From contig JAXGOI010000001.1 of assembly GCA_040767605.1 (NCBI GenBank), positions 1,116,001 through 1,180,000 on the forward strand: a DNA stretch of 64,000 nucleotides, in the 5' to 3' direction. The notes under the pieces were generated by a model that saw nothing but the letters and a program-made list of their open reading frames with translations, had not been told where the DNA came from and ran no database searches. Made by a program: the position numbers and the translations under genes. Below, one piece after another: positions 25,833 through 34,735 of this stretch. How positions within the stretch are numbered: the stretch's first letter is position 1; each line of letters begins with the position of its first letter. This DNA comes from JAXGOI01 sp040767605. GTDB taxonomy: Bacteria > Bacillota > Dehalobacteriia > UBA4068.

Positions 25833-25850
25833 GGTTAACTCAAGTTAACC
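25833..25850. promoter_or_regulatory. 18-bp inverted repeat upstream of ftsE
   Basis: GGTTAACT CA AGTTAACC is a perfect 8+8 palindrome with a 2-bp centre, 24 bp before the ftsE ATG. It has the shape of a dimeric repressor operator; a short mRNA hairpin is the alternative. Confidence 0.5.
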
Positions 25851-25873
25851 CGAAAAAACAAAGGGGAAATTTT

Positions 25874-26554
25874 ATGCTAATCCAAGCTGTAAATTTATGT
25901 AAATGTTATGCAAACGGCCTTGTGGCTTTAAAAGATATAAATTTAAATATCAGCAAAGGAGAATTTGTCTTTCTCACAGGGCAAAGCGGGGCCGGCAAAA
26001 GCACTCTTATCCGCCTGCTTTTTCGGGAGGAATTGCCCACTTCCGGGCAAATACTTATTGCCGGGCGCAGTATTGTAAGGCTTTCTCATGTGCAAACAGT
26101 TGCCCTGCGGCGCAATAGCGGGGTAATTTTTCAGGATTTCCGCCTTTTGGAAAATAATAATATTTTTGATAATGTGGCTCTCACCATGAAAGCCGTAGGG
26201 GCCCCTTGGCAGGAAATAAAAATAAGAGTGCCGGAGATTTTAGAAAGAGTAGGCCTAAAGGGGCGGGAGAAGGAAAGGGTTATTCATCTTTCCGGCGGCG
26301 AGCAGCAAAGAGTAGCCGTTGCCCGGGCCATAATTAATAAACCTATGATTGTTTATGCCGATGAGCCAACCGGGGATTTAGACCCCCAAACCTCCGCCGA
26401 GCTAATGGAGCTTTTTATGGAAATAAATAAAGAGGGCACTACTATTATTATGGCTACCCATGATAAAGAAATTGTTAATGCCCATCGCTGCCGGGTTATT
26501 ACTTTATCCCGCGGGCAAATGCTAAGCGATACCGTGGGGGGGTGGGCATTATAA
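25874..26554 (+). CDS. ftsE: Cell division ATP-binding protein FtsE
   Basis: The ATPase of the FtsEX complex, which turns peptidoglycan hydrolases on at division. The 226-aa protein has Walker A GQSGAGKSTL, signature LSGGEQQRVAVARA, Walker B IVYADEPTGDLDP and the switch His in ATHDKEIV. The start is ATG after AAAGGGG. It overlaps ftsX by 13 nt, so the two are coupled, and an EnvC-like peptidase, the usual FtsEX client, follows. Confidence 0.97.
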   Translation: MLIQAVNLCKCYANGLVALKDINLNISKGEFVFLTGQSGAGKSTLIRLLFREELPTSGQILIAGRSIVRLSHVQTVALRRNSGVIFQDFRLLENNNIFDNVALTMKAVGAPWQEIKIRVPEILERVGLKGREKERVIHLSGGEQQRVAVARAIINKPMIVYADEPTGDLDPQTSAELMELFMEINKEGTTIIMATHDKEIVNAHRCRVITLSRGQMLSDTVGGWAL

Positions 26555-27438
26555 AAGGCTCTTATTTCAGATATGTTTTTCCCCAGGCCCTTAAATCTTT
26601 AAGGATTAATGGCTGGATGACTTTTGCGGCAATATTTACAATTGCAATTTCCCTTTTTTTATGCGTAATGTTTTGGCTTTTAATTATTAATTTAGATGCC
26701 AATGCCACCGTTATAGAATCTGAGGTTGAAATTATCGGCTATATCAGCGATGATATCCCCGAGGGGGATTATTATTTAATTGAGAATGCCTTAAAAAGCC
26801 TTCCCGGCTGCGCCAGCGTTGGGTATATCAGTAAAGAAGAGGGCTTAAGGCGCCTGGCCCCCCGTTTTGGGGGGGAGGAGGAATTGCTTGCCTCCTTAGG
26901 CGGGGTTAACCCTTTGCCTAGCAGCTATTATATAAAAGCCCTTACCCCCGGGGATGTAGCCCCCTTAGCGAAAATGATGGAAGGGGTTGCCGGGATTACC
27001 AGTGTTCGCTATGGCCAGGGTACGGTGGATAAGCTTTTTGCCTTTACGGATATTGTTCGTAAGGCCGGCCTGGGCATTATGCTGCTTTTAGGCTTTGCCG
27101 CCATTATGCTGGTAGCAATGACTATCCGGATAACGGTTTATGCCCGCCGTAAAGAAATTATGGTTATGAAATGGGTTGGGGCAACCAACTGGTTTATTCG
27201 CTGGCCCTTTTTATTGGAAGGGATTATTTTAGGGCTGGCAGGCTCAATAGCCGCCGTGGTTTTGGCCCTTGTTGCCTATAATAATGCATTTGCCTATATT
27301 GGGGGAATAGTTCCCTTTTTAACCTTTTTAGAAACAGCCGCTATTTGCCGGGCTGTTGCCTTATATTCAATTATAGGCGGTATTTTAATGGGGGCTGTCG
27401 GCAGTATTGTTTCTATGGCGAGGTTCCTTAATGTTTAA
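26542..27438 (+). CDS. ftsX: Cell division permease FtsX
   Basis: The membrane half of FtsEX; 298 aa with four hydrophobic segments and an external loop between the first two (DANATVIESEVEIIGYISDD). It has the family features ALKSLRINGWMTFAAI near the start and YARRKEIMVMKWVGATNWFI between later segments. GTG start inside ftsE, next to a G-run SD. The external loop is where EnvC or CwlO/PcsB-type partners dock, and one follows directly. Confidence 0.96.
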   Translation: MGIIKGSYFRYVFPQALKSLRINGWMTFAAIFTIAISLFLCVMFWLLIINLDANATVIESEVEIIGYISDDIPEGDYYLIENALKSLPGCASVGYISKEEGLRRLAPRFGGEEELLASLGGVNPLPSSYYIKALTPGDVAPLAKMMEGVAGITSVRYGQGTVDKLFAFTDIVRKAGLGIMLLLGFAAIMLVAMTIRITVYARRKEIMVMKWVGATNWFIRWPFLLEGIILGLAGSIAAVVLALVAYNNAFAYIGGIVPFLTFLETAAICRAVALYSIIGGILMGAVGSIVSMARFLNV

Positions 27439-27453
27439 AGAAGGGGGCTTGGC

Positions 27454-28662
27454 ATGTTTAAACAGAATAAAATAGAAACGGGAAAAGAAGTAAAAAAGCA
27501 GGGCTTTAAACAAATAAAATGGCCTGTTTACATATTATTAGCAATTTCACTATGCCTTTTAGGCTCTTTTATGCTGCCGGAAAGAGGAATAGCCGCCGGA
27601 GACCCTTTGTCTGAATACAAAGCGGAGCAAAAGCGCCTGAAGGATGAAATGAATGCTCAGAAAAAGCTTATTGCCCAGCAGAATGCGGCAAAAAAAGATA
27701 TTCAGGGAGAAATAAACGATTTGGATTTAGATATAGACCGCCTGGAAAAGGATATGGAAAGCGCCAATATTCAGCTGCAGGTTTTGCAAACCCAATTAGG
27801 GGAGATAGAAAACCAATTAGATGATGCCCTCTCAAGGCTGGATAAGCGAACACTGCTCCTGCAAAACAGGGTTTTAGAGATTTATACCAATGGGGATGTA
27901 ACCCTTTATGATGTTTTATTTGACAGCACCAATTACAGCGATTTTCTAATGCGTATTGATATGCTTGAGATTATTATTCAGCAGGATTTAGTTTTATTGG
28001 AAGAAATTAAGGCGGATAAGGCTTTAATTGAGGAACAAAAAGCCTTAAAAGAAAAGCGCTTTAATGATTTGATTGAGTTAAGGCAGATAAAGGCTAATTC
28101 CATCAGCGAGCTCTCAGGCCTTCAAGGGCAAAAGGCGGAAAAGCTTGAGGCAATAGAAAAGGATAAAAAAGCCGCCGAGGCTGCTTTTGCGGCTATGGAG
28201 GCGGCCTCTAATGATATTGCCGCCCAAATCCGTAAAATTCAGGAGGCCTCAAAAGATAAAGGGGTTTTTAACGGAGTTTTTAAATGGCCGCTCCCCGGCC
28301 ATTCTAGAATAACATCAGATTACGGTATGCGGTTTCATCCTACTTTAAAGCAGAATAAATTACATACCGGGGTTGATATCGGGGCCCCTAACGGAACCAC
28401 TATTATTGCGGCGGAAAGCGGCACGGTTATTTTTTCCGGCTGGAATAATGCCTATGGGCAAATGGTAATTATTGATCATGGCGGGGGTATTTCCAGCTTA
28501 TATGCCCATATGTCTAAAATTGCGGTTTCCGACGGCAAGGCTGTATCCCAGGGGGCTACCGTGGGTTATGTGGGGAGCACCGGCTGGAGTACCGGTAATC
28601 ATCTGCATTTTGAAGTTAGGGTAAACGGCAGCCCCGTTAACCCCTGGACTTATTTAAAATAG
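27454..28662 (+). CDS. Murein hydrolase activator/M23 peptidase, EnvC/PcsB-like
   Basis: A 402-aa exported protein: N-terminal signal or anchor helix (YILLAISLCLLGSFML), a long coiled coil of about 200 residues (residues about 50-260, heptad-rich), then an M23 lysostaphin-like domain at the C terminus (HTGVDIGAPNGTTIIAAESG, YAHMSKIAVSDG, GNHLHFEVRVNG). The zinc-binding motif H-x(3)-D and H-x-H is present, so it could itself be an active endopeptidase. The coiled coil plus location right after ftsX is the arrangement of EnvC-type activators controlled by FtsEX. Confidence 0.93.
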   Translation: MFKQNKIETGKEVKKQGFKQIKWPVYILLAISLCLLGSFMLPERGIAAGDPLSEYKAEQKRLKDEMNAQKKLIAQQNAAKKDIQGEINDLDLDIDRLEKDMESANIQLQVLQTQLGEIENQLDDALSRLDKRTLLLQNRVLEIYTNGDVTLYDVLFDSTNYSDFLMRIDMLEIIIQQDLVLLEEIKADKALIEEQKALKEKRFNDLIELRQIKANSISELSGLQGQKAEKLEAIEKDKKAAEAAFAAMEAASNDIAAQIRKIQEASKDKGVFNGVFKWPLPGHSRITSDYGMRFHPTLKQNKLHTGVDIGAPNGTTIIAAESGTVIFSGWNNAYGQMVIIDHGGGISSLYAHMSKIAVSDGKAVSQGATVGYVGSTGWSTGNHLHFEVRVNGSPVNPWTYLK

Positions 28663-28687
28663 CTGCCCCTTAAAAGGCAGTTATTTA
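28663..28687 (+). terminator. Weak terminator after the M23 gene
   Basis: CTGCC / GGCAG hairpin begins at the stop codon and is followed by TTATTTATT. Confidence 0.4.
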
Positions 28688-28726
28688 TTAAGGCCCTCCC
28701 GGGCAGAATAGGATTATTGCTTAAAG

Positions 28727-28779
28727 AGTATTATTGATTAAATAGTATTTTTGGTTTAGATAGTATTTTGGGTTTAAAT
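28727..28779 (+). repeat. Three tandem 17-18 nt repeats upstream of ctpA
   Basis: Units are AGTATTATTGATTAAAT, AGTATTTTTGGTTTAGAT and AGTATTTTGGGTTTAAAT, ending 15 bp before the start codon of the protease gene. The two later copies agree at 16 of 18 positions. They could be binding sites or a slippage array. Confidence 0.75.
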
Positions 28780-28794
28780 GGAAGAGGGGGAGAT

Positions 28795-29934
28795 ATGCAA
28801 AAAACCTTTAGCTTATTATCGCTTTTATTAATTATTTTGCTTATTCTTTTGCCCGGCTGCGTAAATCAGCAGTTGGGGGAGACTTTATCCGGCCCGGGCA
28901 TAAATGCCCGGGAGGCGGCGATTGCCATAGATAATCTGATGAGCGATCTTTTAGGGGAAAATAAAGATAATTACGCCACTTATTTTACCCCGGAGGAATA
29001 TGAAGAAATTTACGGTAAATATACCGGCAGCTTTGGGGGGGTAGGGGTATATTTAATCGCCCAGGAAGATGAGGGCTACCCCCTGATTGTTAATACCATG
29101 AAGGGCCGCCCCGCGGATTTATCCGGGGTGCAGCCCGGGGATATTCTTTTATCCATTGATGATGAAAGTACAGCCTTTTTAGATATTGATTTAGTTGCCC
29201 GCATGGTTAAGGGTGAGATCGGCACCATGGTTAAGCTGGAAGTTTACCGTCCAAATGACGGCACTACTCAGTTTATTTCCGTTTGCAGAGGCTTAATAGA
29301 AACAGAAAGCGTAAACGGCAAGATGCTTGCCGGTGAGAGTGGTATTTCATATATTGCGGTTTATGATTTTAATAATCATACCCCGGAGGAATTTGTTAAA
29401 ATATTTAATCAGTTAAATAAGAATGACGCCGTAAAAGCCCTGGTTTTGGATTTAAGGAATAATGGGGGGGGCAGTGTGGAAGCCGCGGTAGATTTAGCCT
29501 CCTTTTTTGTGCCTAAGGGAGAAGTTATTTTTTGGCAGAAAAAGGCGGAGGGCATGGCAAATTACCGCTCCAGCTCAAATCAAACTTTAAAGCTGCCTTT
29601 AGTTTGCCTGCAAAACGGTTCCAGCGCCAGTGCTTCGGAAATGGTAATCGGGGCGATAAAAGACCACGGCTTAGGTGTAACCCTGGGGGAGACCAGCTTC
29701 GGCAAGGGTATAACCCAATTGATATACCCCTTAAAAAGCGGGGCGGCCCTGCGCTATACCGAAAGCAAGTATTTTACCCCCAATAAGTATGATCTTCATA
29801 ATAAGGGCATAGAACCCCAAATTAAAATTGAAAACAAGGCGGATTTTTTCCCCGATGTAAGTAAGCCGGACCCTAAAAATGATGCCCAGCTGCAAAAAGC
29901 TGTGGAAATATTAATGGAGCAGCTTGATTCTTAA
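28795..29934 (+). CDS. C-terminal processing protease (S41, CtpA/CtpB family), lipoprotein-like
   Basis: A secreted 379-aa S41 protease with PDZ. N-terminal signal peptide ends in a lipobox-like LILLPGC. The PDZ domain (GGVGVYLIAQED..., DLSGVQPGDILLSIDDES) covers about residues 95-175, then the protease domain with LVLDLRNNGGGS, the catalytic Ser in NGSSASASEMV, and Lys in LGETSFGKGITQ. The TTG further upstream lacks an SD; the ATG after GAGGGGGAG is chosen. The CtpA/B group trims envelope proteins; the neighbouring FtsEX-EnvC suggests a wall-related substrate. Confidence 0.92.
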   Translation: MQKTFSLLSLLLIILLILLPGCVNQQLGETLSGPGINAREAAIAIDNLMSDLLGENKDNYATYFTPEEYEEIYGKYTGSFGGVGVYLIAQEDEGYPLIVNTMKGRPADLSGVQPGDILLSIDDESTAFLDIDLVARMVKGEIGTMVKLEVYRPNDGTTQFISVCRGLIETESVNGKMLAGESGISYIAVYDFNNHTPEEFVKIFNQLNKNDAVKALVLDLRNNGGGSVEAAVDLASFFVPKGEVIFWQKKAEGMANYRSSSNQTLKLPLVCLQNGSSASASEMVIGAIKDHGLGVTLGETSFGKGITQLIYPLKSGAALRYTESKYFTPNKYDLHNKGIEPQIKIENKADFFPDVSKPDPKNDAQLQKAVEILMEQLDS

Positions 29935-29959
29935 AATATCTTTAAAATTAATTTTAGAT

Positions 29960-29988
29960 AAAAAAGAGCCGAAGTACGGCTCTTTTTT
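29960..29988 (+). terminator. Strong Rho-independent terminator
   Basis: AAAAAAGAGCCG / CGGCTCTTTTTT, with a 5-nt loop, 25 bp after the protease stop. The rest of the roughly 300 bp before ilvB holds a promoter but no T-box. Confidence 0.95.
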
Positions 29989-30178
29989 ATTCCGGTTTTT
30001 TGGCGGGCAAAAAAACCCAATAATAGGCAAGAAGAATTTGCCGTGATTTAATCAGCAGAAAAATAAAAAATAAATCAATCAAAATAAGCCCGTTTTAACC
30101 CCCGGCGGTGCCAATTGGCCTGGCGGCTGAAAGAGAAATTTTACAGATTATTCTAATAGGAATAGTTCTTTGCCGATA

Positions 30179-30207
30179 TGGACAAAAACCGGGTTTGGTG
30201 CTAAAAT
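30179..30207 (+). promoter_or_regulatory. Sigma-A type promoter for ilvBN
   Basis: TGGACA, a 17-nt spacer and TAAAAT, with a TG extended -10, lie about 77 bp before the ilvB start. Confidence 0.7.
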
Positions 30208-30283
30208 AGTTAGGTATGAATATATTAGTCTTTACATATTAAAATGTATTATTTAGGCTAAATAACCATAAAGGAGCAGAACC

Positions 30284-31951
30284 ATGCTTATAACTGGCGG
30301 AGAGATAGTAGTTAATGCTTTAAAGAAAGAGGGAGTGGATATAGTCTTCGGCTATCCGGGGGGCGCCGCATTACCCCTTTACGATGCCCTGTATAATTCC
30401 GGCATCAGCCATATTCTTACCCGGCATGAGCAGGGGGCTGTTCACGCTGCAGATGGCTATGCCCGCGCCAGCGGCAAAGTTGGGGTCTGTTTTTCCACCT
30501 CCGGGCCGGGGGCCACAAATTTAATAACCGGAATAGCCACCGCGTATATGGATTCTATCCCTCTTGTTTGTATTACCTGCCAGGTTGCTTCCAGCCTTTT
30601 AGGTAAGGATTCCTTTCAGGAGGCGGATGTTACCGGGATTACAACCCCCATTACAAAGCATAACTTTATGGTAAATGATAAGGATTCCCTATGCCAAATT
30701 ATGGCGGAGGCTTTTTATATTGCCAAAAGCGGCCGCCCGGGGCCTGTTGTAATAGATATTCCCAAGGATATTTTTACCCAGCAAGCCTGGTATGATTACC
30801 CGGGCAAGGTAGCCCTAAAAGGGTATCGCCCTCAAATTACCGGCAATGCCGGGGATATTACCCTGGTTGCTAATGCTCTGGCCGCGGCTAAGCGCCCGCT
30901 GCTGTTTATTGGGGGCGGGGCTGTTACCGCCGGTATTGCTGAGGATGTGGAAAAATTGCTGGATAAAACAGGTATGCCCTTTATCAGCAGCCTTATGGGC
31001 TTGGCTGTTATGCCTAAAAACCATAAGCAGAATTTAGGAATGGTGGGTATGCACGGAACTTATGCCGCCAATATGGCGGTAACAAATTGCGATTTGCTTA
31101 TTGCCTTAGGGGCCCGCTTTGATGACAGGGTTACGGGTATTGTAAGCAAATTTGCCCCCCTGGCAAAAATAGCTCATTTTGATGTTGACCCCTCTGAAAT
31201 AAATAAAATAGTTAAAACCCGTTATAGGGTTTTGGGAGATTTGCGCTGGTCCGCCCCGCTTTTGGCTGAAATGGCCCAGGAGGCGAATAATGAAAACTGG
31301 CTTAATCAAACCAAAGCCTGGATGAGCCAGCGCCCCCTAAAATATAAGGATGATTCCAAACTTCTTAAACCTCAGGCTGTTATCGAGGCCGTTAATTCCT
31401 ATTTGGCGGATGATGCCATTATTGTAACGGATGTAGGGCAGCATCAGATGTGGGCCGCCCACTATTGTGATTTTAAAAGCCCCCGGGGTTTTCTTACCTC
31501 AGGCGGCTTAGGCACTATGGGCTATGGTTTGCCTGCCGCCATTGGGGCCGCTTTAAATAACCCCAAGCGGGAGGTTTGGTTCTTTACCGGGGACGGCAGC
31601 CTAATGATGAATTGCCAGGAGATTATTACGGCTGTGGAATTGGAATTGCCCATAAAAGTTATTATTTTAAATAATCAGGGCTTAGGTATGGTACGCCAAT
31701 GGCAAAGGCTTTTCTTTAATAATCGTTACAGCAACTCCAAGCATCAAAAACCGGCGGATTTTGTCCGGCTGGCGGAAGCCTTTGATGCCACAGGCATAAA
31801 TGTAACAGAAAAAGAAGATTTAAATCAGGCCCTCTCTAAGGCTAAAGCTTCTGCCACCCCCATATTCCTTAATGTTCGGGTAGAAGACGATGAGGATGTT
31901 CTGCCCATGGTGGCGCCTAATGCGGCTTTAGACCAAATGATAGAAGAATAA
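30284..31951 (+). CDS. ilvB: Acetolactate synthase large subunit
   Basis: A TPP-dependent enzyme of branched-chain amino-acid synthesis: two pyruvate to acetolactate (or with 2-oxobutyrate for Ile). The 555-aa protein has the catalytic Glu in LTRHEQGAVHAADGYARASG, a normal TPP motif TGDGSLMMNCQEIIT, and the FAD-domain signature (LGMVGMHGTYAANMAV). An AAGGAG SD precedes the ATG. It lies 50 bp before ilvN in one operon. No leader peptide or T-box was seen, which differs from many Firmicute ilv operons. Confidence 0.97.
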   Translation: MLITGGEIVVNALKKEGVDIVFGYPGGAALPLYDALYNSGISHILTRHEQGAVHAADGYARASGKVGVCFSTSGPGATNLITGIATAYMDSIPLVCITCQVASSLLGKDSFQEADVTGITTPITKHNFMVNDKDSLCQIMAEAFYIAKSGRPGPVVIDIPKDIFTQQAWYDYPGKVALKGYRPQITGNAGDITLVANALAAAKRPLLFIGGGAVTAGIAEDVEKLLDKTGMPFISSLMGLAVMPKNHKQNLGMVGMHGTYAANMAVTNCDLLIALGARFDDRVTGIVSKFAPLAKIAHFDVDPSEINKIVKTRYRVLGDLRWSAPLLAEMAQEANNENWLNQTKAWMSQRPLKYKDDSKLLKPQAVIEAVNSYLADDAIIVTDVGQHQMWAAHYCDFKSPRGFLTSGGLGTMGYGLPAAIGAALNNPKREVWFFTGDGSLMMNCQEIITAVELELPIKVIILNNQGLGMVRQWQRLFFNNRYSNSKHQKPADFVRLAEAFDATGINVTEKEDLNQALSKAKASATPIFLNVRVEDDEDVLPMVAPNAALDQMIEE

Positions 31952-32001
31952 AGCCCAAATAAAATTATTCGCGGCTTAGGAGAGTAAAAAAGGAGGCTAT
32001 T

Positions 32002-32508
32002 ATGAAGCAGAGTCTTTCCGTATTAGTAGAAAACCGCCCCGGGGTTTTAACCCATGTTTCGGCCCTTATTTCCCGCCGGGGCTATAATATTGAAACCATT
32101 GCGGCATCTTCAACAGAGGTGCCGGACGTAACGAGAATTTCCCTGGTTATGGATGTCAGCTCTCATCAGGAGCTGGAGCAGATTCTTGCCCAGCTGGAGA
32201 AGTTAATTCATGTAATTAAGGTTCTGGATTTATCTACAACCGATAAAATAGGCAGAGAAATGGCTTTAATAAAAGTCCGGGCTCAGGCGGAGGCCAGGGG
32301 GGATATTACAAATGTTTGTGATATTTTCCGGGCTAAAATTGTAGATGTTCACCCCGAGACGGTGGTAATTGAGGTTACCGGGGAAAGCACTAAAATTGAT
32401 GCCTTTTGTGACCTGATGGGAAAATACGGCATTGTGGAAATTATCCGTACCGGAGAAATTTTCCTTACCCGCTATTCCCATTCTGCCTTGGAAGGTATTT
32501 GTGATTAG
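32002..32508 (+). CDS. ilvN: Acetolactate synthase small (regulatory) subunit
   Basis: The regulatory subunit of acetolactate synthase, binding valine for feedback inhibition. 168 aa: an N-terminal ACT domain (LSVLVENRPGVLTHVSALIS, RRGYNIETIA) and a C-terminal domain (KVRAQAEARGDITNVCDIFR, SGETSKIDAF-like TGESTKIDAFCDLM). It begins with ATG after AAAGGAGG. It follows ilvB closely and is followed, after 39 bp, by the dehydratase-type genes on the same strand. Confidence 0.96.
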   Translation: MKQSLSVLVENRPGVLTHVSALISRRGYNIETIAASSTEVPDVTRISLVMDVSSHQELEQILAQLEKLIHVIKVLDLSTTDKIGREMALIKVRAQAEARGDITNVCDIFRAKIVDVHPETVVIEVTGESTKIDAFCDLMGKYGIVEIIRTGEIFLTRYSHSALEGICD

Positions 32509-32547
32509 TTTTAATTAAGGGTAATGTTACAGGCGGAGGCGCTAGGG

Positions 32548-33534
32548 ATGAAAATAGGTATACCAAAAGCATTGCTTTATTATTATTATTACCCCCTTTG
32601 GAAGGCTTTTTTTGAGGAATTAGGCCATGAGGTTATTGTATCCTCCACCACAAATAAGTTTTCTATAAACGAAGGGTCTAAAGTCAGCGTTCCCGAAATT
32701 TGCGTCCCCATCAAGGTTTATAACGGCCATGTGCTGGAGCTTTTAGATAAAGGGGTAGATTATATTTTTGCCCCCCGAATGGTAACGGTAGAGAAGGATA
32801 AAACTTTTTGCCCTAAATTTTTAGGCTTACCCGATATGCTTCGCTATACCTTCCCCAAAGAGGTAGGGCGCTTTATTTGCCCGAATATTTCCGGGGAGAG
32901 CGAGTGGCAGGCTAAGGCGGAGGATTTAAAAAAGGCGAATTTATTAAACCGTTACAGCCAGGTGGAATTAAGCAGAGCCTGGCAAAAAGGGGTGGAAATT
33001 TGGCGGCATTTCCGAAATATTTGCCGCCGGGGTTATAGAATAGACGAGGCCTTAAAGCTTTATTTAAGCCCTAAGCTCCCCCCGCTTAAGGAATGGACGG
33101 GTAAAATTAATATCGGTCTTGTAGGCTATGTATATGATATTTATGATGAATTTGTAGGTATGGAAACCCCGAAGCGCCTCAGCGATATGGGGGCCAATGT
33201 ATTTACCTTTGAAATGCTTAAAAATAAAGATATTGATAAGCAAATAGCCCCTATGAAGAAGTCCCTGTTTTGGACATTCTCCAATAAGGCTTTCGGCGTC
33301 GGGCTGCATTTTTATTCGGACCCTAAAATTGACGGCATTATTCATTTAACGGCCTTTGGCTGCGGGCCGGATTCCCTCTCCGGCAAAATGATGGAGCTGG
33401 ATTCTTCTATTTATGCCAAGCCTTTTTTAACCGTAAGGGTGGATGAGCAAAGCGGAGAAAATCATCTTCAAACAAGAATAGAAGCATTTGTGGATATGCT
33501 TCTGCATAAAAAATATAAAGATTCTATTGCTTAA
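32548..33534 (+). CDS. Acyl-CoA dehydratase activase-related protein (DUF2229, HgdB-like)
   Basis: A 328-aa protein of the 2-hydroxyacyl-CoA dehydratase superfamily. Seen: MKIGIPKALLYYYYYPLW, PEICVPIKVYNGHV, HLTAFGCGPDSLSG and RVDEQSGENHLQTRIEAFVD. Cys in PEICVPIK, TFCPKFLG and FGCGPD could ligate a [4Fe-4S] cluster. In other clostridia this domain is fused to, or found with, an activase in very long proteins; here it is a separate gene. Substrate unknown. The ATG 39 bp after ilvN is chosen (GGCGGAGGCG upstream). Confidence 0.85.
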   Translation: MKIGIPKALLYYYYYPLWKAFFEELGHEVIVSSTTNKFSINEGSKVSVPEICVPIKVYNGHVLELLDKGVDYIFAPRMVTVEKDKTFCPKFLGLPDMLRYTFPKEVGRFICPNISGESEWQAKAEDLKKANLLNRYSQVELSRAWQKGVEIWRHFRNICRRGYRIDEALKLYLSPKLPPLKEWTGKINIGLVGYVYDIYDEFVGMETPKRLSDMGANVFTFEMLKNKDIDKQIAPMKKSLFWTFSNKAFGVGLHFYSDPKIDGIIHLTAFGCGPDSLSGKMMELDSSIYAKPFLTVRVDEQSGENHLQTRIEAFVDMLLHKKYKDSIA

Positions 33535-33540
33535 TTTGCC

Positions 33541-33578
33541 TGAATAAGCCTTAAATGGCCTTGCCTAAGGCTTATTCA
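33541..33578. repeat. Perfect 13-bp inverted repeat inside the triad
   Basis: TGAATAAGCCTTA pairs with TAAGGCTTATTCA around a 12-nt loop, just after the stop of the first triad gene. No U-tract follows, so it is more likely a partial attenuator, mRNA-processing site or a small dispersed repeat than a terminator. Confidence 0.75.
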
Positions 33579-33618
33579 GCGAATATATTTTACCCTAAAC
33601 CCGGATTTGAGGTGTATT

Positions 33619-34731
33619 ATGAAATTATCTTTCCCTTATATGGGCGAAGCAACAGTAGCCTATAAAAAACTTGCCACCATGCTGGGGCATGAGCTTATAC
33701 CCCCCCCTAAGCCCACAAAAAAAACAATCGATTTGGGGGTAAAGTACGCCCCGGAATTTGCCTGTTTCCCTTTAAAGGTTCTTATGGGCACCTATTTGGA
33801 AGAAATAGAAATGGGAGCGGAAACTATTATTTCCTCCGGCGGCCACGGCCCCTGCCGGGCCGGGTATTATGGGGAGGTACATAAAAAGATTTTGCAATCC
33901 CTGGGTTATGATAATATACGGGTTATAATTTTAGACAGTATTTGGGATGATACCTTGCGCTTTATCAGCGATGCCAAGCATATTAAAGGCAAAAATTCTA
34001 TTTTTAGGCTGGGGCAGGTGCTGCGCCTGGTTTATAATTCCATTAAGCTTTTAGACAACACCGAGCAAAGGATTACCTCCTTAAGGGCCTATGAAAAACG
34101 CCCGAATACGGTAAACAGAGCCTGGGAAGAGGCCCTAGACCTGATAGACAGGGTAGAATCCATGGCTCAGCTTTCTAAAACCGCCCAAGATATAGATGAA
34201 ATAATCAAAGGGGTTGAAATTAACCCCGTAGCCGAGGAAGACCGCATCAGAATAGGGATTGTCGGCGAAATTTATGTGGTAATGGAAAGCTCGGTAAATA
34301 TGGAAATGGAGAAAAAGCTGGGAGAGCTTGGCTGCGAGGTTCGCCGTTCCCAGTACCTTTCAGACTGGATAGATTTTAACGCCATTCCCCATTTCATCAG
34401 CCGCCCCCATGAGCTTGAGGTGGAAAGATTGGGCAGAGAATATTTCCCTATCCCTATTGGCGGCCATGCCCAGGGCAATATGGGCTGGATTAAGCAATAT
34501 CATCAATGGGGCTATGACGGGGTTGTGCATTTGCTCCCCTTCGGCTGCCTTCCGGAATTAATGTCTCAAAGTATAATTCCGGCTATTTCCAAAGAATTAA
34601 ATATCCCGATTATTTCCTTTGCCTTGGATGAACAAAGCGGCCTTGCCAATAATCTTACCAGGCTGGAAGCCTTTGTGGATTTGGTAAAGGCCCAAAAGCC
34701 CCAGATTTCTCAAATTAAGAGGGCGGTGTAA
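33619..34731 (+). CDS. CoA protein activase, second dehydratase-like subunit
   Basis: A 370-aa protein that pairs with the gene upstream; MKLSFPYMGEATVAYKKL begins it, then FACFPLKVLMGTYLEEIEMG, SSGGHGPCRAGYYGEVHKKI, HLLPFGCLPELMSQSIIP and FALDEQSGLANNLTRLEAFV. Cys in FACFPLK, HGPCRAG and FGCLPE lie where HgdA/B-like subunits hold cluster ligands. Both subunits end in the same DEQSG..TRLEAF motif, so they are homologous halves of one complex. Substrate unknown. The stop is 4 nt before the activase GTG. Confidence 0.85.
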   Translation: MKLSFPYMGEATVAYKKLATMLGHELIPPPKPTKKTIDLGVKYAPEFACFPLKVLMGTYLEEIEMGAETIISSGGHGPCRAGYYGEVHKKILQSLGYDNIRVIILDSIWDDTLRFISDAKHIKGKNSIFRLGQVLRLVYNSIKLLDNTEQRITSLRAYEKRPNTVNRAWEEALDLIDRVESMAQLSKTAQDIDEIIKGVEINPVAEEDRIRIGIVGEIYVVMESSVNMEMEKKLGELGCEVRRSQYLSDWIDFNAIPHFISRPHELEVERLGREYFPIPIGGHAQGNMGWIKQYHQWGYDGVVHLLPFGCLPELMSQSIIPAISKELNIPIISFALDEQSGLANNLTRLEAFVDLVKAQKPQISQIKRAV

Positions 34732-34735
34732 ATAA

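Noticed and set aside
29989..30283. T-box or leader-peptide attenuator before ilvB
   Set aside because: No T-box core (AGGGTGG.ACCGCG type) and no run of Ile/Leu/Val codons were found; only a promoter is visible.
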